64,000 nt of DNA from Chloroflexus sp. Y-396-1 (GCF_000516515.1 NZ_KI911784.1:4626633-4690632), one strand, 5' to 3'; shown: positions 15,763 to 25,840, counted from the stretch's first letter. Made by a program: numbers and translations. The notes: generated by a model from the letters alone, not told the origin.

Positions 15763-18528
15763 ATGACCGATTCGACTGCTGCCCGTCCCTTAGAGATGGA
15801 TAAAGCCTACGAACATCGTCTCGTCGAGCAGCGACTCTACGCATGGTGGGAGCGGAATGGTCTCTTTGCGCCGCGTGACGATGCGCCGCGACCACCGTTT
15901 GTAATATCCATCCCACCACCGAACGTCACCGGCGAGTTACACCTCGGCCACGCGATGTTTGTGGCGATTGAAGACCTGATGATCCGCTGGCGTCGGATGC
16001 AGGGCTACCAGACGCTCTGGGTACCCGGTACCGATCACGCTGGTATTGCGACCCAAACTCAGGTTGAGAAGTTGCTCGAACGTGAAGGTACTTCGCGGCA
16101 AGCAGTTGGACGCGAAGAGTTCTTGCGCCGCACCTGGGAATGGAAGGAAAAGTACGGCGGTGAGATTACTCGTCAGTTGCGTAGACTCGGCGCCTCGTGC
16201 GACTGGTCGCGTGAGCGATTTACCCTCGATCCCGGTCTTTCACGGGCGGTACACACCGCGTTTAAGCGACTCTACGATGATGGTCTGATTTACCGCGGTA
16301 CCTATCTGGTCAACTGGTCACCGAAATTGCAGACCGCAGTTAGCGATCTCGAAGTAGAATACGAAGAACGGCAGGTCTCGATCTGGTATGTGCGCTATCC
16401 AATTCGCACTGCGGATTGGTCTGGCCCGACAGCACCCTGGGGATCGGGACAATGGGCAGCCGGTGCAACCGAGTTTATCACAGTGGCGACAACACGGCCT
16501 GAAACGATCCTGGGTGACACAGCGGTGGCTGTGTCGCCTGGTGATGAGCGCTATGCTCACCTGGTTGGCAAGGAAGCTATTTTGCCGGCACTAGGCCGAC
16601 CGATTCCGATTATTACCGATGAGTACGTCGATCCTGAATTCGGTTCTGGCGCTGTCAAGATTACGCCGGCACACGACAAGAATGATTACGAAGTCGGTAA
16701 ACGTCATCACTTGCCGATGATTAACATTCTCAATCCCGATGCCACGATCAATGAAGCTGGTGGTCCTTACAGGGGTCTGGATCGCTTCGAGTGTCGCAAG
16801 GCCATCCTGGCCGATCTCGAACGTGAGGGGCTCCTGGTCAAGACCGAACCGCATAAGATGAATGTTGGTATCAGTCAGCGTGGCGGCGAGGTGATTGAAC
16901 CACTCCTCTCTGAACAATGGTTTGTGCGTACTCGTCCACTGGCCGATCTAGCGATTGCCGCTGTGCGCGATGGCCGGGTGCGGATTGTGCCCGAACGCTT
17001 CGAGAAGGTCTATTTTCACTGGCTTGAACATATTGAAGACTGGTGTATCTCGCGTCAGCTCTGGTGGGGGCATCGCATCCCGGTCTGGTATATGCCCGAC
17101 GGCTCAATCGTTGTTCCCGGCCCCGATGATCCACCACCGGCTGAAGGTGTGCAAGACCCCGACGTCCTCGATACCTGGTTCAGCTCTGGCCTTTGGCCCT
17201 TCAGCACACTTGGCTGGCCCGACGATACCGAAGATTATCGTCGGTTCTATCCCACTAGCGTGATGGAAACAGGGTACGACATTCTCTTCTTCTGGGTAGC
17301 CCGGATGATGATGATGGGGTGCTATCTTACCGGTCAACCACCCTTCCACACTGTCTATCTCCATGGCCTGGTGCGCGATGAGCATGGCCGTAAGATGTCG
17401 AAGTCGTTTGGCAATGTGATCAATCCCCTCGACATCATCGAGCAGTACGGTGCTGATGCTCTGCGTTATACCCTAGTTACCAGTGGTACGCCTGGTCAGG
17501 ATGTCAATCTCAACCCGCAACGGATCGAGTCGGCCCGTAATTTTGCTAATAAAATCTGGAATATCACCCGATTCGTGATCAGTAAGATGGGTGATCTCCC
17601 GCGGGATGAAGCGAGCAAGGTGCGTCTCGAATCGTTGCAAACCGAATCCTATACGCTCGCCGACCGGTGGATACTTTCGCGCTACGCAAATCTGGTGGCT
17701 GAAGTGGATCGCTTAATGGAGGGGTACAACTTCGGTGAAGCCGGTCGGCAAATCCACGATTTTCTTTGGGGCGAGTTTGCCGACTGGTACGTCGAGATTG
17801 CTAAAGTTCAGCTTGAAGGTGATCCACAGCGCAACCTCTTGACCCGCAAGGTGCTCTATACCGTTCTCGATGGGAGCTTACGTCTGCTGCATCCCTTTAT
17901 GCCCTTCGTCACTGAAGAGGTCTGGCGGTATCTGACCGAAGCCTACCAACGCTCTGATCCAGAACCAGCGATGCCGTTTAACGAACTGGGCTTACGCACG
18001 TTGAGTTACGCCTCGTATCCGACTCCAATGGCAGGCTTTCACCAAGAGACGGTTGAAGCCGATTGGAAACTGGTGCAGGAACTGATTGTTGCCATTCGCA
18101 ACGTGCGCAGTGAATACAAGGTCGAACCGGCAAAATGGGTGGCAGCGACTATTGTAGCCGGTGAACGCGCTGAACTCTTGCAGTCACAGGCGCCACTGAT
18201 CAGTCGGCTGGCTCGCGTGGCTGCCGGTGATCTGGTGATTATTCCTGAACTCAACGAACGGCCTACTCAGGCAGCATCCATCGTGATCGGTTCGGTGGAA
18301 TGTTTCCTCCCCCTGGCCGGTATGATTGATCTGGATGCTGAACGGTCACGGCTGCAAAAAGAACTGGCTCAGGCTGAAGCTGAGGTTGCCCGTCGCACAG
18401 CACGCTTGAATAACGAGAGCTTTATCAGTAAAGCACCTGCGCATGTTATACAACGTGAGCGCGAAGGTCTAGAAGCTGCGCAGGCCGCTCTTGCCCGTCT
18501 CCGTGAGCGTTTGGCTGAACTTTCCTGA
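15763..18528 (+). CDS. valS: Valyl-tRNA synthetase
   Basis: Class Ia aminoacyl-tRNA synthetase charging tRNA-Val. The HIGH-type motif is HLGH at about residues 60-63 within PPPNVTGELHLGHAM. KMSKS is at about residues 544-548. The editing (CP1) domain includes TTRPETILGDTAVAV. The C-terminal coiled coil is visible as the final Leu/Glu/Arg-rich segment with LARLRERLAELS. Length is about 921 residues, typical for bacterial ValRS. ATG 15763 with GAGG upstream is preferred to a GTG at 15733. Monocistronic, convergent with murJ. Confidence 0.97.
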   Translation: MTDSTAARPLEMDKAYEHRLVEQRLYAWWERNGLFAPRDDAPRPPFVISIPPPNVTGELHLGHAMFVAIEDLMIRWRRMQGYQTLWVPGTDHAGIATQTQVEKLLEREGTSRQAVGREEFLRRTWEWKEKYGGEITRQLRRLGASCDWSRERFTLDPGLSRAVHTAFKRLYDDGLIYRGTYLVNWSPKLQTAVSDLEVEYEERQVSIWYVRYPIRTADWSGPTAPWGSGQWAAGATEFITVATTRPETILGDTAVAVSPGDERYAHLVGKEAILPALGRPIPIITDEYVDPEFGSGAVKITPAHDKNDYEVGKRHHLPMINILNPDATINEAGGPYRGLDRFECRKAILADLEREGLLVKTEPHKMNVGISQRGGEVIEPLLSEQWFVRTRPLADLAIAAVRDGRVRIVPERFEKVYFHWLEHIEDWCISRQLWWGHRIPVWYMPDGSIVVPGPDDPPPAEGVQDPDVLDTWFSSGLWPFSTLGWPDDTEDYRRFYPTSVMETGYDILFFWVARMMMMGCYLTGQPPFHTVYLHGLVRDEHGRKMSKSFGNVINPLDIIEQYGADALRYTLVTSGTPGQDVNLNPQRIESARNFANKIWNITRFVISKMGDLPRDEASKVRLESLQTESYTLADRWILSRYANLVAEVDRLMEGYNFGEAGRQIHDFLWGEFADWYVEIAKVQLEGDPQRNLLTRKVLYTVLDGSLRLLHPFMPFVTEEVWRYLTEAYQRSDPEPAMPFNELGLRTLSYASYPTPMAGFHQETVEADWKLVQELIVAIRNVRSEYKVEPAKWVAATIVAGERAELLQSQAPLISRLARVAAGDLVIIPELNERPTQAASIVIGSVECFLPLAGMIDLDAERSRLQKELAQAEAEVARRTARLNNESFISKAPAHVIQREREGLEAAQAALARLRERLAELS

Positions 18529-18575
18529 AAAGATGAGATTCTTTCCGGAAGTTCTCTGATCTACCTATCACACTT

Positions 18576-18604
18576 GTAGGGGCGATACTATACGTCGCCC
18601 CTAC
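18576..18604. terminator. Hairpin between valS and murJ (GTAGGGGCGA family)
   Basis: GTAGGGGCGA (18576-18585) pairs perfectly with TCGCCCCTAC (18595-18604) across a 9-base loop. It overlaps the murJ stop codon region and sits between convergent genes, so it may end transcription from both sides. It belongs to a dispersed repeat family in this window. Confidence 0.6.
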
Positions 18605-19998
18605 GATCTTTCGCCGATGATGCCGGTATACGCCGTAGTGTGCCATTCTGCCCGCATGTGAATCCGATAGAATAGCACGCCGCAGAGGATCATGACTTCC
18701 ACGACCCCACTGGCAACTGTGGCAATAGGGACTGCCAGAACACCGACCGCAGGCCACAATGCCATCGCTACCCCCAGCCGACTGAGCAATTGGGTAGCAT
18801 TGGCCAGAAGTGGCACGCGGGCATCACCAAGTGCAACCAGTGCCCGTCCAGTGATTTCAACAATGACGTAGATCGGCAGGCCGAGCGCAAACACCTGAAG
18901 AATAGAAAATGTCAGATCGCCCGCAGCGCTATCAAAGGCGCCACGCTCAAAAATTAGGTGTATCAACCAGCGTCCACTGCCGATCAAGGCCAGCGCACTC
19001 AACATTGCGAGAATTGCTGCAACACCTATGGCAGTCAACCATCGCCATCGGAACAGGTTTCGGTCACGGTTCACCGCGGCTGCAGCCAGGTAGGGGAAGG
19101 CTGCCTGTCCAATCGCCATACCGAATAGTCGTTGCGGTAAGTGACCGAGCAAGAGAGCGTTGTGCATCGCACCTAATCCGGCTGCCTGTCCGCCCAAACT
19201 GGCAATAGCCGTATCCACGATGGCGTTGCCATAGTTGATCGTCCCTGAAATCGCCCCAGGTATCGCCAGGTTGAGAGTCCCTCGTACCAGTGGATCGCGC
19301 AGATGCCATGCTGGTCGCAAATTGAGCCGATGATGCCAGAGTCCGGGGATCAAGATCAACAGTTGAATCACCGAGTCGCCTAGCGAGCCGATAGCCGCCG
19401 TTACAATTGTCGGTTCCGGCATGAGCAGGGTCAGAATGATCATTGTGTTACGTAAAGCAATTCCTGCTGCTGGCAAGAAGAACTGACCACGAGCAATCAA
19501 TACTGCACTGAGGACACCTTCAGCAACGAGAAGTACGATTTCTGCGATCAGGATGCGCGTCAGTAACGTTGCGAGCGCTTGCGTTTGCAGATCAAGACCC
19601 GGCGCAACAATCCAGCGCAGGAGTAATGGTGCACTGAGCCAGAGGGTGAACGTAACCGGTACGGTGACCACCAGCATCAGGGTTAACATCCGGCTGACCA
19701 GCAACGAGATGGCACGTCCATTCTTGCGCGCTGCGATCAGAAGGTGAGGAACAAGTGCATTGGTTAAGGCACCGCCAGCGATCAATGTGCTAACCGTTTC
19801 CGAAAGTCGAAACGCCGCGTAGAGCGCTGCTGCTTCTTCACCTACTCCGAAATGAGCATTAAAGAGAATTTGCCGGACTACGCCCAGCACTGCTGAAATG
19901 AGAAAGGCTGCCATGAAGATAAGCGAGCCTTCTGCTGTCGAAAGGCTAAGGGTTGGCCAGGCGTACCACGGCGTTGTTCTGAGACGTTGCCAGATCAT
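18601..19998 (-). CDS. murJ: MurJ/MviN-like lipid II flippase
   Basis: A polytopic membrane protein of 465 residues with about 12-14 hydrophobic segments. It resembles the MurJ branch of the MOP flippase superfamily, which moves lipid II across the membrane for peptidoglycan synthesis. The family pattern is visible in FLISAVLGVVRQILFNAHFG near the N-terminus, AFRLSETVSTLIAGGALTNALVP, LPQRLFGMAIGQAAFPYLA and FERGAFD. It is somewhat shorter than E. coli MurJ. There is no clear ribosome site at ATG 19998, so the start is uncertain. Its function in peptidoglycan export is inferred from family alone. Confidence 0.8.
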   Translation of the reverse strand: MIWQRLRTTPWYAWPTLSLSTAEGSLIFMAAFLISAVLGVVRQILFNAHFGVGEEAAALYAAFRLSETVSTLIAGGALTNALVPHLLIAARKNGRAISLLVSRMLTLMLVVTVPVTFTLWLSAPLLLRWIVAPGLDLQTQALATLLTRILIAEIVLLVAEGVLSAVLIARGQFFLPAAGIALRNTMIILTLLMPEPTIVTAAIGSLGDSVIQLLILIPGLWHHRLNLRPAWHLRDPLVRGTLNLAIPGAISGTINYGNAIVDTAIASLGGQAAGLGAMHNALLLGHLPQRLFGMAIGQAAFPYLAAAAVNRDRNLFRWRWLTAIGVAAILAMLSALALIGSGRWLIHLIFERGAFDSAAGDLTFSILQVFALGLPIYVIVEITGRALVALGDARVPLLANATQLLSRLGVAMALWPAVGVLAVPIATVASGVVEVMILCGVLFYRIHMRAEWHTTAYTGIIGERS

Positions 19999-20352
19999 AA
20001 ATGAATACAGTCCTGAAGTGACTTTATGGCGTATCCTGGCAACAACGACTTTTGTCTACCAGGAAGTGCGATTGCTTGCATCGCTCTCTATCATAGAGTG
20101 CAGGTGAGTGTCTCTTTCTGAACGAGGCAATACAACCGCTCACGAAAGTTCCATTGGCTCTGGATGCGTACAATTTCCCCCTACAAATATGCGTGCTGGT
20201 CGTCATCATAGCAGATATTTAATCCGTGTCGATTATAATAGAACAAAATCATACCTGACCGCATCTGTCAGGGTATCAGTGCGACGAACACAATTCTTTC
20301 AGGATTCCTATGACCGCCATCGTATCGGTGAGCAGCAAAGGGCATCATTCAC

Positions 20353-21696
20353 ATGGGTTCTATTCTGCCAACTCCCCGACTCTTGTTTCTTGTCTTGCTG
20401 GCGACCCCACTGATTGCCGGTGCAGCGTTTGTCTCTTTTCTCAACTGGATGGCAGTGCTCTATCTGATCATGGTGGGAGGGATTCTGGTCAGCGATATTC
20501 TGTTATCGCCACAACCCGATCAGATTGAAGCCGAGCGATTGCACGACACACGCCTTTCGCTGGGAGTCGATAATCTTATCACCATACTGGTAACCAACAC
20601 CAGTGCTCAGCCACTACGGTTTACATTGCGTGATGAATATCCGGTTGATCTACCGGTTGATCGCGATCTGTTGTCGGGTGTTGCCGAACCCTTTGGTCTG
20701 TGTGAATTACGCTATTACGTGCGTCCACGACGGCGCGGTGATTATCAATTTGGCGACATTGTCATGCGCTATGCAGGCATTCTCGGCTGTCACCAGCGAC
20801 AGGTGCGCTTTCCGGCATCCCGACCGGTGCAAGTGTATCCAAACCTGCTTGAAGCGCGTAAGTACGATCTGCTCGTGCGGCGTGGTCAACTACGGACAAT
20901 AGGCTTACGTTCGATCAGGCAGCTAGGTCACGGGGGTGAGTTCGAGTACTTACGTGATTACACCAGCGATGACGAGTATCGGCGGATTAACTGGAAGGCA
21001 ACCGCTCGCCGGGGCAAGCCGATTGTGGCCGAGATTGAAGCCGAACGCAGCCAACATATCATCTCGGTGATTGATACCGGTCGATTGATGGCTACTCCAG
21101 TTGCCGATTCGTTAAACCCCGCCGATCCCGGCTTAACCCGCCTTGATTATGTAGTCAATACAGCCCTTATGCTCAGCTTTGTAGTTCTCAGGAAGGGTGA
21201 TCAGGCCGGGATGTTGACGTTTGCCGGTAAAGTCGAGAATTTTATTGCCCCCCACAAAGGCAAAGCACAATTTCAACGCCTGCTCGATGCGCTCTACAAC
21301 GTGCAATCACAGCCGGTTGAAGCTAATCTGACCGCAGCCTTCCATTACATCGAACAGCACCAGCAACGGCGAGCGTTGATCGTTATTTTTACCGACTTGA
21401 CGAATCCATCGGTCGTCCAACCATTGATCACACAGATTCGCCGCCTGGCGCGCCGCCATTTGCCACTCTGCGTAACCATTAGCGATCCCAATGTAGCCAG
21501 TCTGGCCGGGCGTCCAGTGCATGATAGTCAGGGATTATTTCGACGTTTGGTTGCCGAGCAGTTGGCCGATGAGCGTCGAACGATGCTCGATCAGATTCAG
21601 CGGAGTGGGGCGCTTACACTTGATGTACCGGCAACTGAGCTGACCGTCTCGGTCGTCAATACCTATCTGCGTCTGAAAGAAGAGGCACGGTTGTAA
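20353..21696 (+). CDS. DUF58 domain membrane protein (first of two)
   Basis: A 447-residue protein with two N-terminal hydrophobic segments (about residues 5-45) and a large domain. The DUF58 signature is EYLRDYTSDDEYRRINWKAT followed by ARRGKPIVAE. The C-terminal part resembles a von Willebrand A-like fold (IISVIDTGRLM, ALIVIFTDL). DUF58 proteins usually occur with MoxR-type AAA ATPases and VWA or transglutaminase proteins. None of those is next to this gene; an M14-like peptidase follows after 5 bp. The promoter may use TATAAT at 20234. The 354-bp divergent gap upstream shows nothing else. Confidence 0.85.
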   Translation: MGSILPTPRLLFLVLLATPLIAGAAFVSFLNWMAVLYLIMVGGILVSDILLSPQPDQIEAERLHDTRLSLGVDNLITILVTNTSAQPLRFTLRDEYPVDLPVDRDLLSGVAEPFGLCELRYYVRPRRRGDYQFGDIVMRYAGILGCHQRQVRFPASRPVQVYPNLLEARKYDLLVRRGQLRTIGLRSIRQLGHGGEFEYLRDYTSDDEYRRINWKATARRGKPIVAEIEAERSQHIISVIDTGRLMATPVADSLNPADPGLTRLDYVVNTALMLSFVVLRKGDQAGMLTFAGKVENFIAPHKGKAQFQRLLDALYNVQSQPVEANLTAAFHYIEQHQQRRALIVIFTDLTNPSVVQPLITQIRRLARRHLPLCVTISDPNVASLAGRPVHDSQGLFRRLVAEQLADERRTMLDQIQRSGALTLDVPATELTVSVVNTYLRLKEEARL

Positions 21697-21701
21697 GGAA
21701 T

Positions 21702-22997
21702 ATGATTCATGTTGTTCTGATGTTGCTGCTTGTCTTCAGTCATCTGTCTCGCGTGTCGCCTGTACCGGTACCACCAGTTCGAACCATCGAGATTGGTCGT
21801 TCCGCTGAAGGACGCCCAATCGAGGCAGTGGTGTTTGGTAATGGTTCCCGTAAACTGGTGGTCGTCGGCGCGACGCATGGCGCTCCTGAAGCCAATACCT
21901 ATCGATTAGCACTGGCGCTGGTTGAGCACTTCCGCGCTCATCCCACTGAAATACCGCCAGACGTGCGGTTAGCGATCATTCCGGTGCTTAATCCTGATGG
22001 CCTGGCCCGTGGATGGCGGTTTGATGCGGCCGGTGTGGATTTGAACCGGAATATGGACACCTCTCACGATGCATGCCCAGAGAACGACTGGCGACTTCGG
22101 GTACAGGGTGCACGCGGCATTGTCTCGGATACTGGTGGCCCCTACCCAGATTCGCAGATTGAAAGTCGTATCATCCGGGCTTTTCTCCTCGATGCAGCAG
22201 GTGCCATCTTTCTCCACTCTAACGCCGGGCTGGTCTTTCCGGCCAGTTGTGAGCACATGCCCTCGATTGCGATGGCACAAATTTATGCCGCGGCAGCCGG
22301 TTATCAGTACACCCGTTTCTGGGATCGGTACACGATCACCGGTGGAATGCACGATTGGGCCGCTGGGTTAGGAATTGCGGCGATTACTCCTGAACTGTCG
22401 ACCGGCGACCAAACCGAGTTTGCTGAGAATCTGGCTGGCTTACGAGCCGTGCTGATGCATTCCGCTGAAGTATTACCTTTGCCTGAAGCGGGAATGATTA
22501 ACGAAATACCGGTACCACCCGTCATCTACCGTTTCTGGCGAGCAATGGGTGGTAAAGAACGTTTTGGCGTGCCGTTAGAATTGGCAACCCAAACTGCAAC
22601 CGGTATCCGGCAGCGTTTCACGCGAGCAGTGATCGAAATTGATGAAACCCAGCGTGATACGATTGCCTACACCCGTCTGGCCTCATTAGGTGAGGAAGCG
22701 ATGATCGCGCTGGCCTACGGTGGCGCCGATACTATTACGCCGTTCAGCGACCGGCCGTCAGGACCCTTCGCAGAGTTCTGGCAACGTGGTGGCGGCCAAT
22801 TTGTATTCGGTGATCCGATCAGCCTACCCTTCGCAAGCCTCTTCCCCGATGGGAGTAGTCGTATAGCGCAATATTTTACCCGTGCGGTTTTCTTCCTTGA
22901 GCCGTCTAGTGGTCAAATCGAGCTTGCTCCACTCGGCTTGTGGGATGCTGCTCGTACCCAACTAACGGCGCCAGTAGTTCAACACACTATTCGTTGA
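21702..22997 (+). CDS. M14-like zinc carboxypeptidase with LGFP-like repeats
   Basis: A secreted or membrane-anchored protein of 431 residues with an N-terminal signal segment ([15 protein letters not shown]). Residues about 25-250 follow the M14 carboxypeptidase pattern: THGAPE at the first metal site, [29 protein letters not shown] for the second His ligand, and ITPELSTG for the catalytic Glu. The first site is HxxxE, where M14 enzymes usually have HxxE. After about residue 265 come two short repeats ([19 protein letters not shown] and [19 protein letters not shown]) like LGFP or cell-wall-associated repeats. It starts 5 bp after the DUF58 gene with AAGGA ahead, so they form an operon. A wall peptide or secreted peptide substrate is likely. 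Confidence 0.75.
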   Translation: MIHVVLMLLLVFSHLSRVSPVPVPPVRTIEIGRSAEGRPIEAVVFGNGSRKLVVVGATHGAPEANTYRLALALVEHFRAHPTEIPPDVRLAIIPVLNPDGLARGWRFDAAGVDLNRNMDTSHDACPENDWRLRVQGARGIVSDTGGPYPDSQIESRIIRAFLLDAAGAIFLHSNAGLVFPASCEHMPSIAMAQIYAAAAGYQYTRFWDRYTITGGMHDWAAGLGIAAITPELSTGDQTEFAENLAGLRAVLMHSAEVLPLPEAGMINEIPVPPVIYRFWRAMGGKERFGVPLELATQTATGIRQRFTRAVIEIDETQRDTIAYTRLASLGEEAMIALAYGGADTITPFSDRPSGPFAEFWQRGGGQFVFGDPISLPFASLFPDGSSRIAQYFTRAVFFLEPSSGQIELAPLGLWDAARTQLTAPVVQHTIR

Positions 22998-23583
22998 CCG
23001 TTTCACCAACAACCGTTACCCGTCCACACACCGGACAAGTCCGCGCTTCAGGCTGCTGCGCTGGTCCACCGGGCAACCGTCCTCCACATGGACACACATA
23101 GCCAACCAGCCGGGCTGGGTTCCCCATTACTAACCCATAATCGGGAACACTGCGCGTCACTACCGAACCGGCTGCGACCATGGCAAAACGTCCAATCGTA
23201 ATACCACACACAATTGTTGCATTAGCACCGATACTCGCTCCATACCGCACCAGAGTCGGCGTCACCGTCCAATCCTCTAGCCCTTTGAGTGTGCCATCCG
23301 GGTTGATCGCACGAGGTGTCTTATCGTTGGTAAAACAGGCGTGCGGGCCGACAAACACCCCATCTTCAATCGTGACCCCACGAAAGACGGAAACATTACT
23401 CTGAATCTTAACCCGGCTACCAACTTTTACCCCAGCATCGAAATAACAGCCTTTGCCAATAATGGATTCACTCCCAATCACGACATCTTCGCGGATCTGA
23501 GTCCAGTGCCAGACACGAGTATTATTCCCAATAGAGGCCTTCGGATCGACGGTTGCGGTCGGATGAATAATAGCCGGACTCAT
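22987..23583 (-). CDS. Hexapeptide-repeat acyltransferase with C-terminal zinc ribbon
   Basis: A 198-residue left-handed beta-helix acyltransferase. Hexapeptide turns are seen as [70 protein letters not shown] and [12 protein letters not shown]. This resembles the WlbB/WbpD-type UDP-sugar N-acetyltransferases that build rare surface sugars. The last 40 residues add CPCG and, 20 residues on, CPVC, which look like a small zinc ribbon. The gene overlaps the end of the convergent peptidase by 11 bp. ATG 23583 has GAGGAGA upstream. Confidence 0.8.
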   Translation of the reverse strand: MSPAIIHPTATVDPKASIGNNTRVWHWTQIREDVVIGSESIIGKGCYFDAGVKVGSRVKIQSNVSVFRGVTIEDGVFVGPHACFTNDKTPRAINPDGTLKGLEDWTVTPTLVRYGASIGANATIVCGITIGRFAMVAAGSVVTRSVPDYGLVMGNPARLVGYVCPCGGRLPGGPAQQPEARTCPVCGRVTVVGETVNE

Positions 23584-23878
23584 TGTGCTTTCTCCTCGAC
23601 AAGCGCGATATTAGGACAAAAAGCTGTTAATCTTACTTTATCACAATGGCACCGATCCTGAACAGAACGATAGGAGCGGTTACCCAACTCGCCCTATTGG
23701 AGTAAGGTTTCATCGAATTACCACGGTCAACCTTTCGGAGCCTGATCAAAAACTCGGATTTCTCATCGGGAACACACCGTGCCCATGCAACCATGGCGTG
23801 AGGGGGTTGCCATCGTTCTTTTTCTCCAGCTCCTACCTTCCCCTTGCCGCTGGCGGCAGGGGACGAGGGCGAAGGTGA

Positions 23879-24253
23879 GGGGCTCCCATCTCCCCGTCGA
23901 GGAGCGGCAGGGGGCGAGGGGCGAAGGTGAGGGGCTCCCATCTCCCCGTAGCGGAGCGGCAGGGGACAAGGGGGGAAGGTGAGGGGATCCCATCTCCCCC
24001 TTCCTCGCCCCGTAGAGGAGCGGCAGGGGGCGAGGGCAAAGGTGAGGGGATCCCATCTCCCCGTTGAGGAGCGGCAGGAGGCGAGGGGCGAAGGTGAGGG
24101 GCTACCATCTCCCCGTCGAGGAGCGGTAGGGGGCGAGGGGCGAAGGTGAGGGGCTACCATCTCCCCGTAGCGGAGCGGCAGGGGGCGAGGGGCGAAGGTG
24201 AGGGGCTACCATCTCCCCCTTCCTCTCCCGCGCTGCGGGAGAGGAAGGGGGCT
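23879..24253. repeat. 52-bp minisatellite array
   Basis: Units beginning GGGGCTCCCATCTCCCCG or GGGGATCCCATCTCCCC start at 23879, 23931, 23983, 24046, 24098, 24150 and 24202. Spacing is 52 bp except one 63-bp unit. Each unit ends in GGCGAAGGTGA or a near variant. The last unit contains a perfect 17-bp stem (CCCCCTTCCTCTCCCGC, 24215-24231, with 24235-24251). Confidence 0.9.
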
Positions 24254-24854
24254 GGGGGGGAAGGTGAGGGCCGCCAGGCGTGCTCCGCAGCACCAACGCT
24301 GACACCGGTGCACCCCTGTTCCACCCATCAGGATGCGGGCCAGCGGCCTGCGCTCCCCCAGCACGCAACCGTGGCGTGAGAGGTTGCCATCATTCTTTTT
24401 CGCCAGCCCCCACCTTCCCCCTTCCACTGGCGGCAGGGGGCGAGGGGCGAAGGTGAGGGGATCCCATCTCCCCCTTCCTCGCCCCGTAGAGGAGCGGCAG
24501 GGGGCGAGGGCAAAGGTGAGGGGATCCCATCTCCCCGTTGAGGAGCGGCAGGAGGCGAGGGGCGAAGGTGAGGGGCTACCATCTCCCCGTCGAGGAGCGG
24601 TAGGGGGCGAGGGGCGAAGGTGAGGGGCTACCATCTCCCCGTAGCGGAGCGGCAGGGGGCGAGGGGCGAAGGTGAGGGGCTACCATCTCCCCCTTCCTCT
24701 CCCGCGCTGCGGGAGAGGAAGGGGGCTGGGGGGGAAGGTGAGGGCCGCCAGGCGTGCTCCGCAGCACCAACGCTGACACCGGTGCACCCCTGTTCCACCC
24801 ATCAGGATGCGGGCCAGCGGCCTGCGCTCCCCCAGCACGCAACCGTGGCGTGAG
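23975..24854. repeat. 474-bp tandem duplication
   Basis: About 23975-24380 repeats at about 24449-24854 with an exact 474-bp offset: GGGGATCC at 23983 and 24457, CAGCACGCAAC at 24358 and 24832. A third, partial copy follows to about 25060. It includes minisatellite units, the CTCCGCAGCACC segment and a REP-like palindrome. Confidence 0.9.
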
Positions 24855-25088
24855 GGGAGGGCCATCGTTCTTCTTCTCCAGCCCCCACCTTCCCCCTTCC
24901 GCTGGCGGCAGGGGGCGAGGGCGAAGGTGAGGGGCTCCCATCTCCCCCTTCCTCTCCCGCGCTGCGGGAGAGGAAGGGGGCTGGGGGGAAGGTGAGGGCC
25001 GCCAAGCGCACTTTGTAGCACCAACGCTGACACCGGCGTCCCCCTATTCCATCCATCAGGATACGGGCCAGGGGAAAGGTCAGAAGGA

Positions 25089-25658
25089 CTACAGATACCC
25101 CCTTATCCAGTGCAAAATCGCCGGTACATCAACCTGTTCAGGAAACGTTGTATCTACCGTAAGCAGAGGGCCACTGAGTGGTAATGGCTCGATAGCGCCC
25201 CGAGTTCGCACCAGCTCCAGATCAGCAGGTGAGCAATCGTCGCAGTGACCGGGATGCCGTTGCTGTTGTCCGACACGCCTGAGGATGCGTTCAACCAATA
25301 CGTCACCATCGGCAGTGCAGCGAATTTGTAGTGGCTTGAAAGGAGCAATTGCCTGCAATCTCTGCATCCGCGCTGTATCAAGATCGACGCGAAAGTTACT
25401 TTCTACAATGAGAGATTGACCACTACTCAAGATGGTTGCAGCAGTGTGGTAGAGAATCGTAATTGCCGTGGCTCCGACTCGTCGCGACCATTCCCGATCC
25501 GACCAACCAAGCCCATCAAACATCAACTCTTTGAACGAATCTTTGCTTAGTAATGGCAGATGCAAACCACTGGCCAGCGCTTGTGAGATGGTTGTCTTAC
25601 CAGTTGCCGGATGACCGGTAATGATGATCAACGTTGGTGTTTGCACATATTCCATCAT
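25089..25658 (-). CDS. P-loop ATPase/kinase-like protein
   Basis: A 189-residue protein with Walker A GHPATGKTT at about residues 15-23, followed by a kinase-like LLSKDSFKELMFD and a SLIVESNFR strand. It resembles small AAA/zeta-toxin or gluconate-kinase-like P-loop kinases. A conspicuous RHPGHCDDCSP segment (about residues 140-150) could bind a metal or form the lid. Substrate is unknown. The ORF is open to 25739, but that extension runs through a hairpin repeat, so ATG 25658 or 25655 is the likely start. It borders the minisatellite block. Confidence 0.7.
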   Translation of the reverse strand: MMEYVQTPTLIIITGHPATGKTTISQALASGLHLPLLSKDSFKELMFDGLGWSDREWSRRVGATAITILYHTAATILSSGQSLIVESNFRVDLDTARMQRLQAIAPFKPLQIRCTADGDVLVERILRRVGQQQRHPGHCDDCSPADLELVRTRGAIEPLPLSGPLLTVDTTFPEQVDVPAILHWIRGYL

Positions 25659-25660
25659 CC

Positions 25661-25688
25661 GTAGTGGCGACGCGGTGCGTCGCCTCAC
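25661..25688. repeat. GGGGCGA-type hairpin upstream of the P-loop gene
   Basis: GTAGTGGCGACGC pairs with GCGTCGCCTCAC. It is another member of the dispersed hairpin family and lies directly upstream of the likely start codon. Confidence 0.6.
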
Positions 25689-25817
25689 TCCAAACCAACC
25701 TGATGTTGTCCCCTCATCACATGATGGAGGTATCAGCACCGCTCTTCTAATATATTACAGCAGTTGAGAAACGTAATTTGTAATCTTTGGTCATCACGAT
25801 GATCCAGTCTTCGCCAA

Positions 25818-25840
25818 GGGGCGAAGCATTACTTCGCCCC
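25818..25840 (-). terminator. Hairpin downstream of the secreted Kelch-like protein gene
   Basis: GGGGCGAA (25818-25825) and TTCGCCCC (25833-25840) form a perfect 8-bp stem with a 7-base loop, 33 bases past the stop codon at 25873. It belongs to the GTAGGGGCGA hairpin family. No T-run follows. Confidence 0.45.

Larger units (their letters stand above)
23738..25085. repeat. Inverted-repeat element family, copy 4, with expanded interior
   Basis: The left end GGAGCCTGATCAAAAAC (23738-23754) and the conserved sequence after it are present, but no right inverted repeat is seen. The interior is filled with 52-bp minisatellite units and a 474-bp tandem duplication. The ORFs here are proline/serine-rich artefacts of the repeat; I see no gene from 23584 to 25088. 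Confidence 0.7.

Noticed and set aside
23633-25056. Several long proline/serine-rich ORFs on both strands
   Set aside because: They are reading frames of the 52-bp minisatellite. They have no ribosome sites, and both strands are open at once because of base bias.
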